64,000 nt of DNA from Carnobacterium gallinarum DSM 4847 (GCF_000744375.1 NZ_JQLU01000005.1:1488001-1552000), one strand, 5' to 3'; shown: positions 1 through 9,070, numbered from the stretch's first letter. Numbers and translations: made by a program. Notes: generated from the letters alone by a model not told the origin.

Positions 1-640
1 CTATATAAAAGAAGCAGTAGGATATAATACAGCAGGATTTATCAACCAAGAATTTGAGATTAAATCAAAAATAATCACAACCGATGATAAAGTGTATGTT
101 CTAATTGCGAAAAATGGAAGTGGCATTTGTTGGGTAGAAGAATCAGCAATTAGTTACTATCCAAAAGTAAAAACAAGAACTGATATTAATCGTTGGGGAA
201 CTGTCAAAGTTGCAGCACAAAAACATTCTCTAGCGGCGGATTCAGAATTCTTAACGCCAGTTAATGCAACAACAGAGAGTATCATCAATCAAGAAGTCCA
301 AATCAAAACTCGAGTAGAGACGACAGATGGACGAATCTTTGTTTTATTATTAAACCCAAATGGTACAGGAATTGCGTGGGTAGAAGAAGCCTCAATTGAG
401 TACTATACTCAAATTAAGGAACAGACAGTGGTAAATGCAAAAGCGACAGTCATTAAAAATGTTCCCCGTTATAGCGCAACTGCAACCTATATAAAAGAAG
501 CAGTAGGATATAATACAGCAGGATTTATCAACCAAGAATTTGAGATTAAATCAAAAATAATCACAACCGATGATAAAGTGTATGTTCTAATTGCAAAAAA
601 TGGAAGTGGCATTTGCTGGGTAGAAGAATCAGCAGTAAGA
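1..640 (+). repeat. Near-identical DNA repeat inside the wall-binding gene
   Basis: Bases 1-150 and 487-636 are identical except for two synonymous-type changes (gcg/gca and tgt/tgc). The period is 486 bp, which equals two protein modules. This indicates a recent in-frame tandem duplication of a two-module unit. Confidence 0.9.
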
Positions 641-646
641 TATTAA
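2..646 (+). CDS. SH3/GW-like cell-wall-binding repeat protein, 3' end only
   Basis: The frame is open from the first bases of the window to the stop at 644-646, so the true start lies upstream. The visible part is built from modules of about 80 residues that each end in an aromatic Gly-x-x-Trp-Val-Glu-Glu block (GICWVEE, GIAWVEE, GICWVEE). This resembles the GW/SH3_8 modules that anchor surface proteins and autolysins to the Gram-positive wall. A methionine at 92 is internal to a module and is unlikely to be the start. The catalytic or adhesive N-terminal part is not visible, so the enzyme class cannot be named. A terminator hairpin follows at 729. Confidence 0.7.
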   Translation, partial: YIKEAVGYNTAGFINQEFEIKSKIITTDDKVYVLIAKNGSGICWVEESAISYYPKVKTRTDINRWGTVKVAAQKHSLAADSEFLTPVNATTESIINQEVQIKTRVETTDGRIFVLLLNPNGTGIAWVEEASIEYYTQIKEQTVVNAKATVIKNVPRYSATATYIKEAVGYNTAGFINQEFEIKSKIITTDDKVYVLIAKNGSGICWVEESAVRY

Positions 647-728
647 TTCAATACCAGTGATCTTATTTTTAGATTAAAGAATCCCTTATTTATAAAGGTT
701 AAGTCATAAGTCTTAAACTAATAAAAAT

Positions 729-772
729 CGTAAGAAACTCATTTCAATGAATGAAGATTTCTTACGGTTTCT
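729..772 (+). terminator. Rho-independent terminator of the wall-binding gene
   Basis: CGTAAGAAA at 729-737 pairs with TTTCTTACG at 758-766, with an inner CATT/AATG pairing. A T-rich stretch follows. Confidence 0.7.
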
Positions 773-775
773 TAT

Positions 776-905
776 TTAGTTAATTGCGTTCGTTAGTAAC
801 TCAGGCAGTTTTTCTGCATTGAAAAAAATCATTTTATTTTCGGAATCTAACACAACATCTCCTTTATTGGGTTTTTAGTATCAATCCATCTTCTAAAAAA
901 TACCA
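776..905 (-). pseudogene. Possible decayed coding remnant
   Basis: On the minus strand, a frame ending at 776-778 reads KPNKGDVVLDSENKMIFF and then a short helical tail. It becomes continuous with an upstream WIDTK reading if one A is restored in an A5 run near 875. No start codon with a ribosome binding site is seen and no family is recognised. The rest of the 647-1022 gap holds only a terminator and AT-rich promoter-like sequence. Confidence 0.25.
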
Positions 906-1022
906 AATTAAAATGGATAAGACTGCTTATAGTGAAGTCAGCCCTTCATTTAGATAGTGACTATAAATATGTATATAGTAAGATTAAATTAAATCTTATA
1001 AAATAAATTTGGAGGAATAAAA

Positions 1023-1529
1023 ATGAATGAAAAAAGTGAACAATTGATCCAAAGTACGAAAAAGCTAACATTACCGTTAGCGATTATTTATACGATTTCA
1101 TCACTATTTTTAATCATTAGCTCTATGGGTCTGATGCTGATTCAAAGCATTGACTACAGTAAAGTAGATGGATTCACCCAAACACAAGCCGATTTATTAA
1201 AATCAACTTCTAGTGGTCTGGCGGCCTATACGATGTATGGAATAACCCTAGCGTCTATAGTGTTAACTGTTTTTCTATATATTTATAATGTAAGGCTAAA
1301 AAAAGGGATAGTTGTTGGAAAAGTTCCTTATCTAGGAGTTGGGGCATTACAACTTTATAGCATAGTTAAAGGCATCATGATGATTATTGGTGGATTGAGA
1401 ATCGGTGAAATAGCAATAACTTCCAATATAGTGAGTCTAGGTATCAACTTAGCTATCTTGATTTTAGCCATATTAGCCCTAAAAAATTTATTCAAATTAG
1501 ATACTGAAAAATCCGAAATTAAAGCTTAA
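1023..1529 (+). CDS. Hypothetical four-helix membrane protein
   Basis: The 168-residue protein starts at ATG 1023 behind GGAGGA at about 1011. It has hydrophobic segments near residues 17-41, 68-90, 103-125 and 131-155, with a short basic loop (RLKKG) between the second and third. No family is recognised and no catalytic motif is visible. It is likely monocistronic, with a strong hairpin immediately downstream that is shared with the convergent tag-like gene. Confidence 0.7.
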   Translation: MNEKSEQLIQSTKKLTLPLAIIYTISSLFLIISSMGLMLIQSIDYSKVDGFTQTQADLLKSTSSGLAAYTMYGITLASIVLTVFLYIYNVRLKKGIVVGKVPYLGVGALQLYSIVKGIMMIIGGLRIGEIAITSNIVSLGINLAILILAILALKNLFKLDTEKSEIKA

Positions 1530-1532
1530 AAA

Positions 1533-1566
1533 ACCAATCATCCGAATTTGGATGATTGGTTTTTTA
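1533..1566. terminator. Bidirectional terminator
   Basis: ACCAATCATCC at 1533-1543 pairs perfectly with GGATGATTGGT at 1550-1560. There is a T run on the plus side and an A run upstream, so it can serve both convergent genes. Confidence 0.85.
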
Positions 1567-2109
1567 TTGATCTAATACAATATCCTTCACTAATCCACTA
1601 GCTTTCATAAACATATACGTCACAATGGGACCAACGAATTTAAAGCCTCTTTTTTTCATATCTTTTGCTAAAGTTGCTGCTAATGGAGAAGAATTCGGTA
1701 CCTCAGAAGCATCAATGTATTCCAACTCAATCGGTTCATTATCAACAAAGTTCCATAAGTAAGTTGCGAAACTGCCAAACTCTTTTTGAATGCCAATAAT
1801 TGCTCGAGCGTTCGTAATGGTTGCATCAATTTTTCGTGGGTTACGGATCATATTAGGATCTTCCATGATTCGCTCAATATCATCTGGCATCATAGCAGCT
1901 ACTTTAGCAATTTCCATATTGTCAAAATTCTTAAAAAAGACCTCACGTTTCCCTGCAGCAACCTTCCAACTTAAGCCTACCTGAAAGGTTCCAACAGTTA
2001 AAAGTTCAAACAATAGTTGATCATCATGTGTTGGCTTCCCCCATTGATTATGATAAAAATTCATACCAGCCTTTGTATCAACTTGTTGGATTTCTTCTTT
2101 TTTTTTCAT
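1564..2109 (-). CDS. Tag-family DNA-3-methyladenine glycosylase I-like protein, divergent active site
   Basis: The 181-residue protein aligns along its length with E. coli Tag: YHNQWGKP, FELLTVGTFQVGLSW, the IRNPRKI region and KKRGFKFVG are all family blocks. Tag excises 3-methyladenine from alkylated DNA. However, the position of the base-recognising Glu38 of E. coli Tag (LEGQQAGLSW) is Gly here (TVGTFQVGLSW). The N-terminal Cys and the C-terminal His/Cys zinc ligands are also absent; the protein ends shortly after SGLVKDIVLDQ. Family membership is clear, but activity as a 3-methyladenine glycosylase is doubtful. The start is the ATG at 2109. Confidence 0.8.
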   Translation of the reverse strand: MKKKEEIQQVDTKAGMNFYHNQWGKPTHDDQLLFELLTVGTFQVGLSWKVAAGKREVFFKNFDNMEIAKVAAMMPDDIERIMEDPNMIRNPRKIDATITNARAIIGIQKEFGSFATYLWNFVDNEPIELEYIDASEVPNSSPLAATLAKDMKKRGFKFVGPIVTYMFMKASGLVKDIVLDQ

Positions 2110-2292
2110 TGAGGAACCAGCACCTTTTCTTAAATAGTCAAGCCTATTATACCATACTCTTAGTTAGTGAAATTTTATGGAAATGAATAACTAATCCCAC
2201 TTTTTTTCTGAATTTTCCTTTTTTGAGAATGTCTATTTTATCATGCTATACTAAACTGTATTTAAAACATATTTAAAAGGAGAGAAAGAAAC

Positions 2293-2796
2293 TTGATTTA
2301 TATTGCTATTTTTATTTTATTGATTATTGTTATACCGAAACATAATAAAGCAGAAAAGGAAGCTGGACATTTATTTATTGATACTTATAATGTACCGGTT
2401 AAAAAAATTAGAAATCCAGTTCGACAAATGTTTAAATTAGAAAAACAGTTTAACATTAAGGGAATTCGTTCGTATCAATTGAAAACATTAGCTATTATTG
2501 GCGGTGCATTTTTTGGTGGTTTGGCTTTAATCTTGATTGGAGCTTATATGATTGTAGAATTAGGAAAGACTGCAAACATTGTGGTAATGGGATTACTGAT
2601 AGGTATAGGTACATTGATTCTATTTGTTGGAACGATTTATACGTACATCCGTTTGTTCAAAATACATGCTAAAATTCGCCCACAAACTTGGGGGAAATTG
2701 CTTCAGCAAGTTGATCCTAAACTAGACACAACTTTTTTACAAAATAAGAACTGGCAAAAAGCTTTGTTAGTAGTTTTAGTTGAGAATAAAGACTAA
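2293..2796 (+). CDS. Hypothetical membrane protein
   Basis: The 167-residue protein starts at TTG 2293, placed after AAGGAGAGAAAG at 2277-2288; no ATG alternative fits as well. It has an N-terminal hydrophobic segment (residues 2-14), a basic soluble stretch, then two adjacent transmembrane helices around residues 66-89 and 95-118, and a soluble C-terminus. No family is recognised. A terminator follows directly. Confidence 0.65.
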   Translation: MIYIAIFILLIIVIPKHNKAEKEAGHLFIDTYNVPVKKIRNPVRQMFKLEKQFNIKGIRSYQLKTLAIIGGAFFGGLALILIGAYMIVELGKTANIVVMGLLIGIGTLILFVGTIYTYIRLFKIHAKIRPQTWGKLLQQVDPKLDTTFLQNKNWQKALLVVLVENKD

Positions 2797-2812
2797 TCTA
2801 TTCATTATAAAA

Positions 2813-2843
2813 GACCACATCATTTTTTCGATGTGGCCTTTTT
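2813..2843. terminator. Bidirectional terminator
   Basis: GACCACATC at 2813-2821 pairs with GATGTGGCC at 2830-2838, followed by TTTTT. It separates two convergent membrane-protein genes. Confidence 0.8.
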
Positions 2844-2844
2844 G

Positions 2845-3165
2845 TTATAAATTTTGAACATATAGATAGATACAACCAATCCCCAAAGCAAGCAATAAGC
2901 CTAAAGTTAACAACTCATAAATTGGGAGCTTTCTGCTGATAATAGTAGGTGGTCGATAATCTGGGTTTATTCGCCTAGTTTCCAAATCAGCATTTGTAGT
3001 TAGGATATCGCCTGCTGGCATTTGAATGAATAAGAGGAATAGATAGCTAATTCCAGCAACTAATAATGGGGGAGCTTGCCAAAAATAAAATACAAGCCAC
3101 GAAACTAAAATTGGGAGAGTAAGTAATAGTGAAAGTACTAAAAGTTGTTTTTTTATGTTAATCAC
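2845..3165 (-). CDS. Small three-helix membrane protein
   Basis: The 106-residue protein has hydrophobic stretches near residues 7-28, 31-52 and 81-103, separated by a polar loop containing TTNADLETRRINPDYRPP. The function is unknown. The annotated start, GTG at 3165-3163, is odd because the AAGGAG motif lies directly against it. With standard 7-8 nt spacing the ribosome would instead reach a non-standard ATA codon three codons in. The start is therefore uncertain. Confidence 0.6.
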   Translation of the reverse strand: MINIKKQLLVLSLLLTLPILVSWLVFYFWQAPPLLVAGISYLFLLFIQMPAGDILTTNADLETRRINPDYRPPTIISRKLPIYELLTLGLLLALGIGCIYLYVQNL

Positions 3166-3267
3166 TCCTTCATTAAATTATAATCTAATACTCATTATAC
3201 AGGATATTAGAGTACCTGACATTAATTTTTTGGATAAACTAAATAAATTTACTTAATTTATTCTGTC

Positions 3268-3317
3268 TTGCATTTGCAACTAGAGCATGTTATTATGTTT
3301 GTGTAATCGGTTACACA
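3268..3317 (+). promoter_or_regulatory. Ribose operon promoter and RbsR/cre operator
   Basis: The -35 box TTGCAT is at 3268-3273, followed by a 17 bp spacer and the -10 box TATTAT at 3291-3296. The palindrome TGTGTAATCGGTTACACA at 3300-3317 covers the predicted start site. Its 14 bp core fits the LacI/CcpA consensus TGWAANCGNTNWCA exactly. Repressor binding here would block initiation directly. Confidence 0.85.
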
Positions 3318-3340
3318 ATAATGAAAAGTGGTGAGTACTA

Positions 3341-4321
3341 ATGACGACAATTAAAGATGTAGCAAGATTAGCAGGTGTATCTGTAGCAACTGTTTCTCGG
3401 GCCATGAATAATAGTGGCTATGTTGGAGCAGAATCGCGTCGTAAGATTGAGGTTGCAATTGCCGAGTTGAATTTCTATCCTAACGAAGTCGCTAGATCAC
3501 TGTATCAAAAAAAATCTAAATTTGTTGGTTTATTATTACCAGATATATCCAATCCATTTTTCCCGTTGTTAGCTAAGGGTGTCGAAGATAAGATGAATCA
3601 AATGGGATACCAATTAATCTTAGGAAATGTTCAAGAGAACATGGAGAAGGAAAAAGAGTATTTAAAAACCTTTGCTCAAAATAATGTTGCAGGTGTTCTA
3701 TCAGCGATTAATGGCGGTATCAATAAGTTAGGTGGCATTCCGTTTGTAATGCTTGATCGTGTTGCTGATGAGGAAGAGTATGGCGTTCATTCTAATGATT
3801 TTCAAGGTGGACAGTTAGCCGCAACAGCAATTGCAGAACGAAATCCACATGAGATTGTCGTCTTAGTTGGTCCGCGTAATGTTCCTGGTTCTTTAGAAAG
3901 ACTTCGTGGGATTGAAGAAGTTTTACACGCGCGAAAACGGACGTATCAGTTATTAGAAACAAGTTCCTTTCAGTTCGATGCAACGAAAGAGACCACCAGC
4001 GAGTTATTTGCTAGATTCCCTAAAGTGGACAGTGTGATTGCTTCCAATGATGTTCATGCGTTGGCGATTTTACAAGAAGCCTTAAGAAGAGGAATTAAGA
4101 TTCCCGAGGAACTGCAGATTATTGGCTATGATGATATTCCTTTTAGCAAAATGCTGTTTCCAAGCCTAGCGACAATTTCCCAACCGGCATATGAAATTGG
4201 CTATCAAGGTGCAGAGTTGTTATGTGATCGAATTGAAGACAACTATATTAAAGAGAAAATGATTCAGCTACCTGTTAAATTGGAAGTGCGTGAATCCCTT
4301 AGAAAGAAGGAGATAGAATGA
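3341..4321 (+). CDS. rbsR: LacI-family ribose operon repressor
   Basis: The 326-residue regulator has a LacI helix-turn-helix at residues 3-23 (TIKDVARLAGVSVATVSRA) and a periplasmic-binding-like effector domain over residues 58-320. It is the first gene of a run that continues with rbsK, rbsD, rbsA, rbsC and rbsB. Its stop overlaps the rbsK start by 4 bp (ATGA). By family and position it represses the ribose genes from the operator at 3300-3317 and is autoregulated, because it lies within the same transcript. Confidence 0.9.
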   Translation: MTTIKDVARLAGVSVATVSRAMNNSGYVGAESRRKIEVAIAELNFYPNEVARSLYQKKSKFVGLLLPDISNPFFPLLAKGVEDKMNQMGYQLILGNVQENMEKEKEYLKTFAQNNVAGVLSAINGGINKLGGIPFVMLDRVADEEEYGVHSNDFQGGQLAATAIAERNPHEIVVLVGPRNVPGSLERLRGIEEVLHARKRTYQLLETSSFQFDATKETTSELFARFPKVDSVIASNDVHALAILQEALRRGIKIPEELQIIGYDDIPFSKMLFPSLATISQPAYEIGYQGAELLCDRIEDNYIKEKMIQLPVKLEVRESLRKKEIE

Positions 4322-5223
4322 ATATAATTACGGTAATTGGAAGTTTATCAACGGATTTTGTTGTGATAGCAGACAAACGTCCGATGGTTGGTGAAACCGT
4401 TATGGGACAAGATTTTAAAACAACTTTTGGTGGAAAAGGAGCAAATCAAGCTGTAGCGGCTGCTCGCTTAGGTGGAAAAGTTGAGATGGTAGGTAAAGTC
4501 GGTTCTGATTTATTCGGTGCTGAAATCCGAGATAATCTTATTGCAAATCATGTCTCTGTAACACATGTGGAACCCGTTACACATTTAGCGAGTGGCTCGG
4601 CTCATATTACGTTAGCAGAAGGTGATAACAGTATTATCGTTGTTCCAGGAGCAAATAATGCAGTAGATCAGCAAGAAATTCTGAAAATTCATGATCTTCT
4701 AAGACGAAGTGCAATGGTTGTCTTACAACAAGAAATTCCTAGTGAAACGGTTCGTGAAGTAATTGAATTTTGTTATCAGGAAGGGATTCCAACGATTTTA
4801 AATCCAGCGCCGGCTCGTGAGTTGAGTCTAGGTTTAATTGAAAAGGTTACTTATCTGACACCAAATGAACATGAGTTTCAAGCTTTATTTCCTGATTTAA
4901 GTATCTCAGAAGGCTTGAAGCAGTATCCAAATAAGTTAATGATAACCGTTGGAAGCAAAGGTGTTCTGATTCATAATGGTTCCGAGGAAGTCTTGATTCC
5001 AGCATATAAAGTCACACCGATTGATACAACTGGTGCAGGGGATACATTTAATGGAGCTTTTTCAGTAGGAATTACCGAGGGTTTAGATATTGAAACTAGC
5101 ATTCGTTTTGGCAATCTAGCGGCAGCGTTGTCGATTCAAAAATTCGGAGCCCAAGGTGGTATGCCGACACTTAAAGAAATGAAGGAGCATCCAGCATATG
5201 AAAAAACATGGAATTTTAAATAG
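4318..5223 (+). CDS. rbsK: Ribokinase
   Basis: The 301-residue PfkB-family kinase phosphorylates D-ribose to ribose 5-phosphate with ATP. The substrate motif GGKGANQAVAAA lies at residues 38-49. The signature DTTGAGDTFNGAF near residue 240 carries the catalytic Asp and the anion hole. The ATG overlaps the rbsR stop, giving translational coupling. The 3' end overlaps rbsD by 26 bp in another frame. Confidence 0.95.
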   Translation: MNIITVIGSLSTDFVVIADKRPMVGETVMGQDFKTTFGGKGANQAVAAARLGGKVEMVGKVGSDLFGAEIRDNLIANHVSVTHVEPVTHLASGSAHITLAEGDNSIIVVPGANNAVDQQEILKIHDLLRRSAMVVLQQEIPSETVREVIEFCYQEGIPTILNPAPARELSLGLIEKVTYLTPNEHEFQALFPDLSISEGLKQYPNKLMITVGSKGVLIHNGSEEVLIPAYKVTPIDTTGAGDTFNGAFSVGITEGLDIETSIRFGNLAAALSIQKFGAQGGMPTLKEMKEHPAYEKTWNFK

Positions 5224-5593
5224 CGAGATAGCTAAAGTTTTAGCAGACTTAGGACACATGGATCAAATAACTATCGGGGACGCTGGCTTACCAGTCCCTG
5301 ATGGAATTCCTAAAATTGATTTAGCCTTGGCTCTATCGGACCCACCTTTTCAAAAGGTTTTAGCTTTAGTTTTAGGTGACATGATAGTGGAAAAAATGTT
5401 TCTGGCGACCGAAATTCAGCAAAAAAATCCGACTCAGTTAGTAGCAATTCAACAAGTAGCACCAGAAATTCCAATTGACTATGTGTCGCATGAGGAGTTT
5501 AAAAAACAAATGGCTCACTCTAAAGTAGTGATACGAACCGGAGAAGCAACACCGTTTTCAAATGTTATTCTGCAAGCTGGAGTTATTTTTTAA
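5198..5593 (+). CDS. rbsD: D-ribose pyranase
   Basis: The 131-residue RbsD/FucU-fold enzyme interconverts the beta-pyranose and furanose forms of ribose so that RbsK receives its substrate. The catalytic His20 is present in LADLGHMD, and the IGDAGLPVP and LALSDPPF blocks are typical. The start overlaps the rbsK end. The length matches the family norm. Confidence 0.95.
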   Translation: MKKHGILNSEIAKVLADLGHMDQITIGDAGLPVPDGIPKIDLALALSDPPFQKVLALVLGDMIVEKMFLATEIQQKNPTQLVAIQQVAPEIPIDYVSHEEFKKQMAHSKVVIRTGEATPFSNVILQAGVIF

Positions 5594-5610
5594 CTAAGGA
5601 GGGCTAGACG

Positions 5611-7098
5611 ATGGAAGTCAGAATGAAGGATATTTATAAAGCTTTTGGTAGTAATGCTGTTTTAGAAGGAGTGAATTTTGCGATTCAAGGTGGCGAAATT
5701 CATGCTTTAATGGGCGAAAATGGTGCAGGTAAGTCAACGATGATGAATATTTTGACAGGGCTGCATAAAAAAGATCAAGGAAAGATTTTTATTAATGAAG
5801 AAGAGCGTTACTATGAAAATCCTAAAGAAGCTGAGGAAAATGGTGTCAGTTTTATTCATCAAGAAATGAATACGTGGCCACAAATGACGGTGCTAGAAAA
5901 TCTTTTTATTGGGAAAGAATTAAAATCAGCATTTGGACTTATTCGTACAAAAGAAATGAAAGCGCTGGCAAATAAAACCTTTACAGAACTAGGGATAGAT
6001 TTGGATTTGGATGCTGAAGTTCAGACCTTATCTGTTGGGCAACAGCAAATGATTGAAATCGCCAAATCCTTAATGACCGATTGCCAAGTGTTAATTATGG
6101 ACGAACCGACTGCGGCCTTGACCGATCGTGAAATTCAAATGCTCTTTAAAATTATTCGCCATTTAAAATCAAAAGGTGTGGCTATTATTTATATTTCTCA
6201 TCGGATGGAAGAGATTTTTGCCTTAAGTGATCGGATTACTGTAATGCGTGATGGAATGACGGTAGATACGGTGGCGACTAAGGATACGAATGTGGATGAA
6301 GTTGTGAGGAAAATGGTAGGGCGTGAGATTAGTGACTATTATCCACAAAAGAAAGCTGAAATTGGTGGAACGGTTTTTGAAGTGAAGAACCTTTCTGGGA
6401 AAACAGGCTTTCAAGGGATTTCCTTTGCAGTTAAGGCAGGAGAAATTGTTGGTTTTTCAGGTTTGATGGGTGCTGGACGAACAGAGATTATGCGTGGAAT
6501 TTTTGGCATTGATCCATTGGAAAGTGGTGAGATTTTTATTGAAGGTCAAAAGGTAGTACTAAAAAATCCAAGTACGGCAATAGCTGCGGGAGTTGGGTTT
6601 TTAACAGAGAATCGTAAAGATGAAGGGTTAGTTTTAGATTTTTCGATTAAGGATAATATTAGTTTGCCGAGTATTGATAATTTTCGCGTAAGGGGACTGG
6701 TTGATCAGAAAACCGAAGCTGAATTTGTCCAATTGTTAATGGAACGTTTAACGGTTAAAGCGCAAAATGCTGAAATAGCAGCCGGTAGTTTATCTGGCGG
6801 AAATCAACAAAAGGTGGTCCTAGCTAAATGGATTGGGATTGGACCAAAAATCTTGATTCTAGATGAACCGACTCGCGGTGTGGACGTCGGAGCGAAGCGT
6901 GAATTGTATCAGTTAATGAATGAACTGGCTGAACGTGGCGTAGCAATTGTAATGGTTTCCAGTGATTTACCAGAAGTTTTAGGCGTTAGCGATCGAATTT
7001 TAGTCGTTCATGAAGGGCGAATTGCTGGGGAATTAAGTCGAAATGAAGCGACTCAAGAAAAAATAATGAATCTTGCAACAGGAGGAAACAAATCATGA
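5611..7098 (+). CDS. rbsA: Ribose ABC transporter, double ATPase subunit
   Basis: The 495-residue protein has two ABC domains. The first has Walker A GENGAGKST at residues 35-43, signature LSVGQQQ and Walker B VLIMDEPTAAL. The second has the degenerate Walker A GLMGAGRTE near residue 288, signature LSGGNQQK and Walker B ILILDEPTRGVD. This asymmetry is usual in RbsA/MglA. It energises import through RbsC. AAGGAGG sits at about 5597, and the stop overlaps the rbsC start by 4 bp. Confidence 0.95.
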   Translation: MEVRMKDIYKAFGSNAVLEGVNFAIQGGEIHALMGENGAGKSTMMNILTGLHKKDQGKIFINEEERYYENPKEAEENGVSFIHQEMNTWPQMTVLENLFIGKELKSAFGLIRTKEMKALANKTFTELGIDLDLDAEVQTLSVGQQQMIEIAKSLMTDCQVLIMDEPTAALTDREIQMLFKIIRHLKSKGVAIIYISHRMEEIFALSDRITVMRDGMTVDTVATKDTNVDEVVRKMVGREISDYYPQKKAEIGGTVFEVKNLSGKTGFQGISFAVKAGEIVGFSGLMGAGRTEIMRGIFGIDPLESGEIFIEGQKVVLKNPSTAIAAGVGFLTENRKDEGLVLDFSIKDNISLPSIDNFRVRGLVDQKTEAEFVQLLMERLTVKAQNAEIAAGSLSGGNQQKVVLAKWIGIGPKILILDEPTRGVDVGAKRELYQLMNELAERGVAIVMVSSDLPEVLGVSDRILVVHEGRIAGELSRNEATQEKIMNLATGGNKS

Positions 7099-8063
7099 AA
7101 AATGAAGTGAACTTAACTGCACCCAAAAAACGTTATGACACAAAAGAATTACTTGGAAAACTAGGTCCATTGCTGGCTTTGATTGTATTAATAGCCATCG
7201 TTACGATTATGAATCCCAACTTTGTCGCTCCAATTAACTTATTAAATCTATTAAGACAAGTTTCAGTAAATGCGCTGATTGCTTTTGGGATGACTTTTGT
7301 CATTTTGACTGGTGGGATTGATCTATCAGTTGGATCAACGATGGCTTTAAGTGGCGCACTGGTAGCCGGAATGATTACATCTGGCGTAGATCCATTACTG
7401 GCAATGATTGGCGGTGTTTTAATCGGTGGAGTTTTAGGATCAGTAAATGGTTTATTGATTACAAAAGGCAAGATGGCTCCATTTATTGCAACATTGGCTA
7501 CTATGACGATTTACCGTGGCGCAACGCTAGTTTATACAAATGGGAATCCAATTACAGGGATTGGCGATAGTTTTATTTTTAAATTTATTGGGCGTGGCTA
7601 TTTATTTGGAATTCCCTTTCCTGTTATTTTAATGTTAATTGCTTTTGGTATTTTGTTCTTATGTTTACACAAAATGACCTTTGGACGTAAAACTTATGCG
7701 ATTGGAGGCAATGAGAAAGCGGCCTTTGTTGCTGGGATTAAGATTGATCGTGTCAAAGTCATGATTTATGCATTATCAGGAATGATGGCTTCAATCAGTG
7801 GAATTATTATTACCTCTCGTTTAAATTCAGCTCAGCCAAATGCAGGACAAGCGTACGAAATGGATGCCATTGCGGCAGTCGTATTAGGCGGAACAAGCCT
7901 ATCTGGTGGTCGTGGTCGGATTTTTGGAACGTTAATTGGTGCGTTAATTATTGGCACGCTGAATAATGGCTTGAATTTGCTAGGAGTATCTAGTTTTTAT
8001 CAACAAATTGTTAAAGGAATCGTGATTATTATCGCTGTTTTGTTAGATCGCAAGAAAAAATAA
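7095..8063 (+). CDS. rbsC: Ribose ABC transporter permease
   Basis: The 322-residue polytopic membrane protein of the BPD_transp_2 family has 8-10 predicted helices. The family block GIDLSVGSTMALSG occurs near residue 75 and GGTSLSGGRGRIFGT near residue 265. It forms the channel for RbsA and RbsB. It overlaps rbsA by 4 bp and ends 21 bp before rbsB. Confidence 0.95.
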   Translation: MKNEVNLTAPKKRYDTKELLGKLGPLLALIVLIAIVTIMNPNFVAPINLLNLLRQVSVNALIAFGMTFVILTGGIDLSVGSTMALSGALVAGMITSGVDPLLAMIGGVLIGGVLGSVNGLLITKGKMAPFIATLATMTIYRGATLVYTNGNPITGIGDSFIFKFIGRGYLFGIPFPVILMLIAFGILFLCLHKMTFGRKTYAIGGNEKAAFVAGIKIDRVKVMIYALSGMMASISGIIITSRLNSAQPNAGQAYEMDAIAAVVLGGTSLSGGRGRIFGTLIGALIIGTLNNGLNLLGVSSFYQQIVKGIVIIIAVLLDRKKK

Positions 8064-8084
8064 AAACTACTAGGAGGAAGAATC

Positions 8085-9014
8085 ATGAAAAAGTTAGTAA
8101 CGTTAGGAATTGCATCGATGTTATTGTTAGCAGGTTGTGGAGCGGCAACATTAGAAGGGGAAAATACTGGGAGCGACAAAGTAGAGCAGAAGGCGACTAA
8201 AGATTTAGTTATTGGTGTTTCATTATCAACATTAAATAATCCATTTTTTGTTTCTGTTGAAGATGGGATTCAAAAATTAGCAGATAAAGAAGGAACCAAA
8301 GTCAAGATTGTTGATGCACAAGATGATACGGCTAAACAAAGCAATGATGTGGATGATTTGATCCAACAAGGTGTGGATGTACTTTTAATTAATCCTGTAG
8401 ATTCCTCAGCAATTACGCCGGCTGTTGAATCAGCCAATGCAGCGAATATTCCAGTAATCGCTATTGACCGTGATAGTGAAGGTGGGAAATTATTGAGTTT
8501 AGTAGCTTCAAATAACGTTGCCGGCGGTGAAATGGCAGCTAAATATATTGAAGAATTAGTTGGCAGTTCAGCAAAAGTAGCAGAATTACAAGGAATACCA
8601 GGTGCTTCCGCAACTCGTGAACGTGGCAAAGGATTTGATGATTATGCAAAAGATAAACTGGATATTGTAGTTCAACAATCCGCTAGCTTTGATCGTGCCA
8701 AAGGTCTGACCGTAATGGAAAATATGCTACAATCAACCCCCGATATTCAAGCAGTTTTCGCACAAAATGATGAAATGGCGTTAGGCGCTGTTGAAGCCAT
8801 CGGCGCAGCTAATAAAACGGATAAGATTGTGATTGTTGGATTTGATGGAACCGAAGATGGGCTAAAAGCCATTAAAGCTGGGAAAATGAATGCAACAGTC
8901 GCGCAAAAACCAGAAAAAATGGGTGAGATTGCCTTACAAACCGCATTTGATCACTTTGCAGGAAAGAAAGTTGAAAAGAAAATTGATTCACCATTGGAGT
9001 TAGTTAAAGAATAG
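8085..9014 (+). CDS. rbsB: Ribose-binding lipoprotein
   Basis: The 309-residue protein has a lipoprotein signal with lipobox LLLAGC (Cys18), then a periplasmic-binding protein fold (VIGVSLSTLNNPFF, VDVLLINPVDSSAITP, IVGFDGTEDG). It captures extracellular ribose for RbsAC. AGGAGG lies just upstream at about 8072. It is the last gene of the operon and a terminator follows. Confidence 0.95.
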   Translation: MKKLVTLGIASMLLLAGCGAATLEGENTGSDKVEQKATKDLVIGVSLSTLNNPFFVSVEDGIQKLADKEGTKVKIVDAQDDTAKQSNDVDDLIQQGVDVLLINPVDSSAITPAVESANAANIPVIAIDRDSEGGKLLSLVASNNVAGGEMAAKYIEELVGSSAKVAELQGIPGASATRERGKGFDDYAKDKLDIVVQQSASFDRAKGLTVMENMLQSTPDIQAVFAQNDEMALGAVEAIGAANKTDKIVIVGFDGTEDGLKAIKAGKMNATVAQKPEKMGEIALQTAFDHFAGKKVEKKIDSPLELVKE

Positions 9015-9026
9015 ACGATTTAATCT

Positions 9027-9070
9027 AGCTTAAACAGTTGAAATGGACAATGTTTAAGCTGGTTTTTTTT
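9027..9070 (+). terminator. Ribose operon terminator
   Basis: AGCTTAAACA at 9027-9036 pairs with TGTTTAAGCT at 9051-9060, followed by GG and eight T. Confidence 0.9.

Noticed and set aside
1786-1984. Plus-strand frames inside the tag-like gene
   Set aside because: They are antisense to a conserved enzyme, with no start signals.
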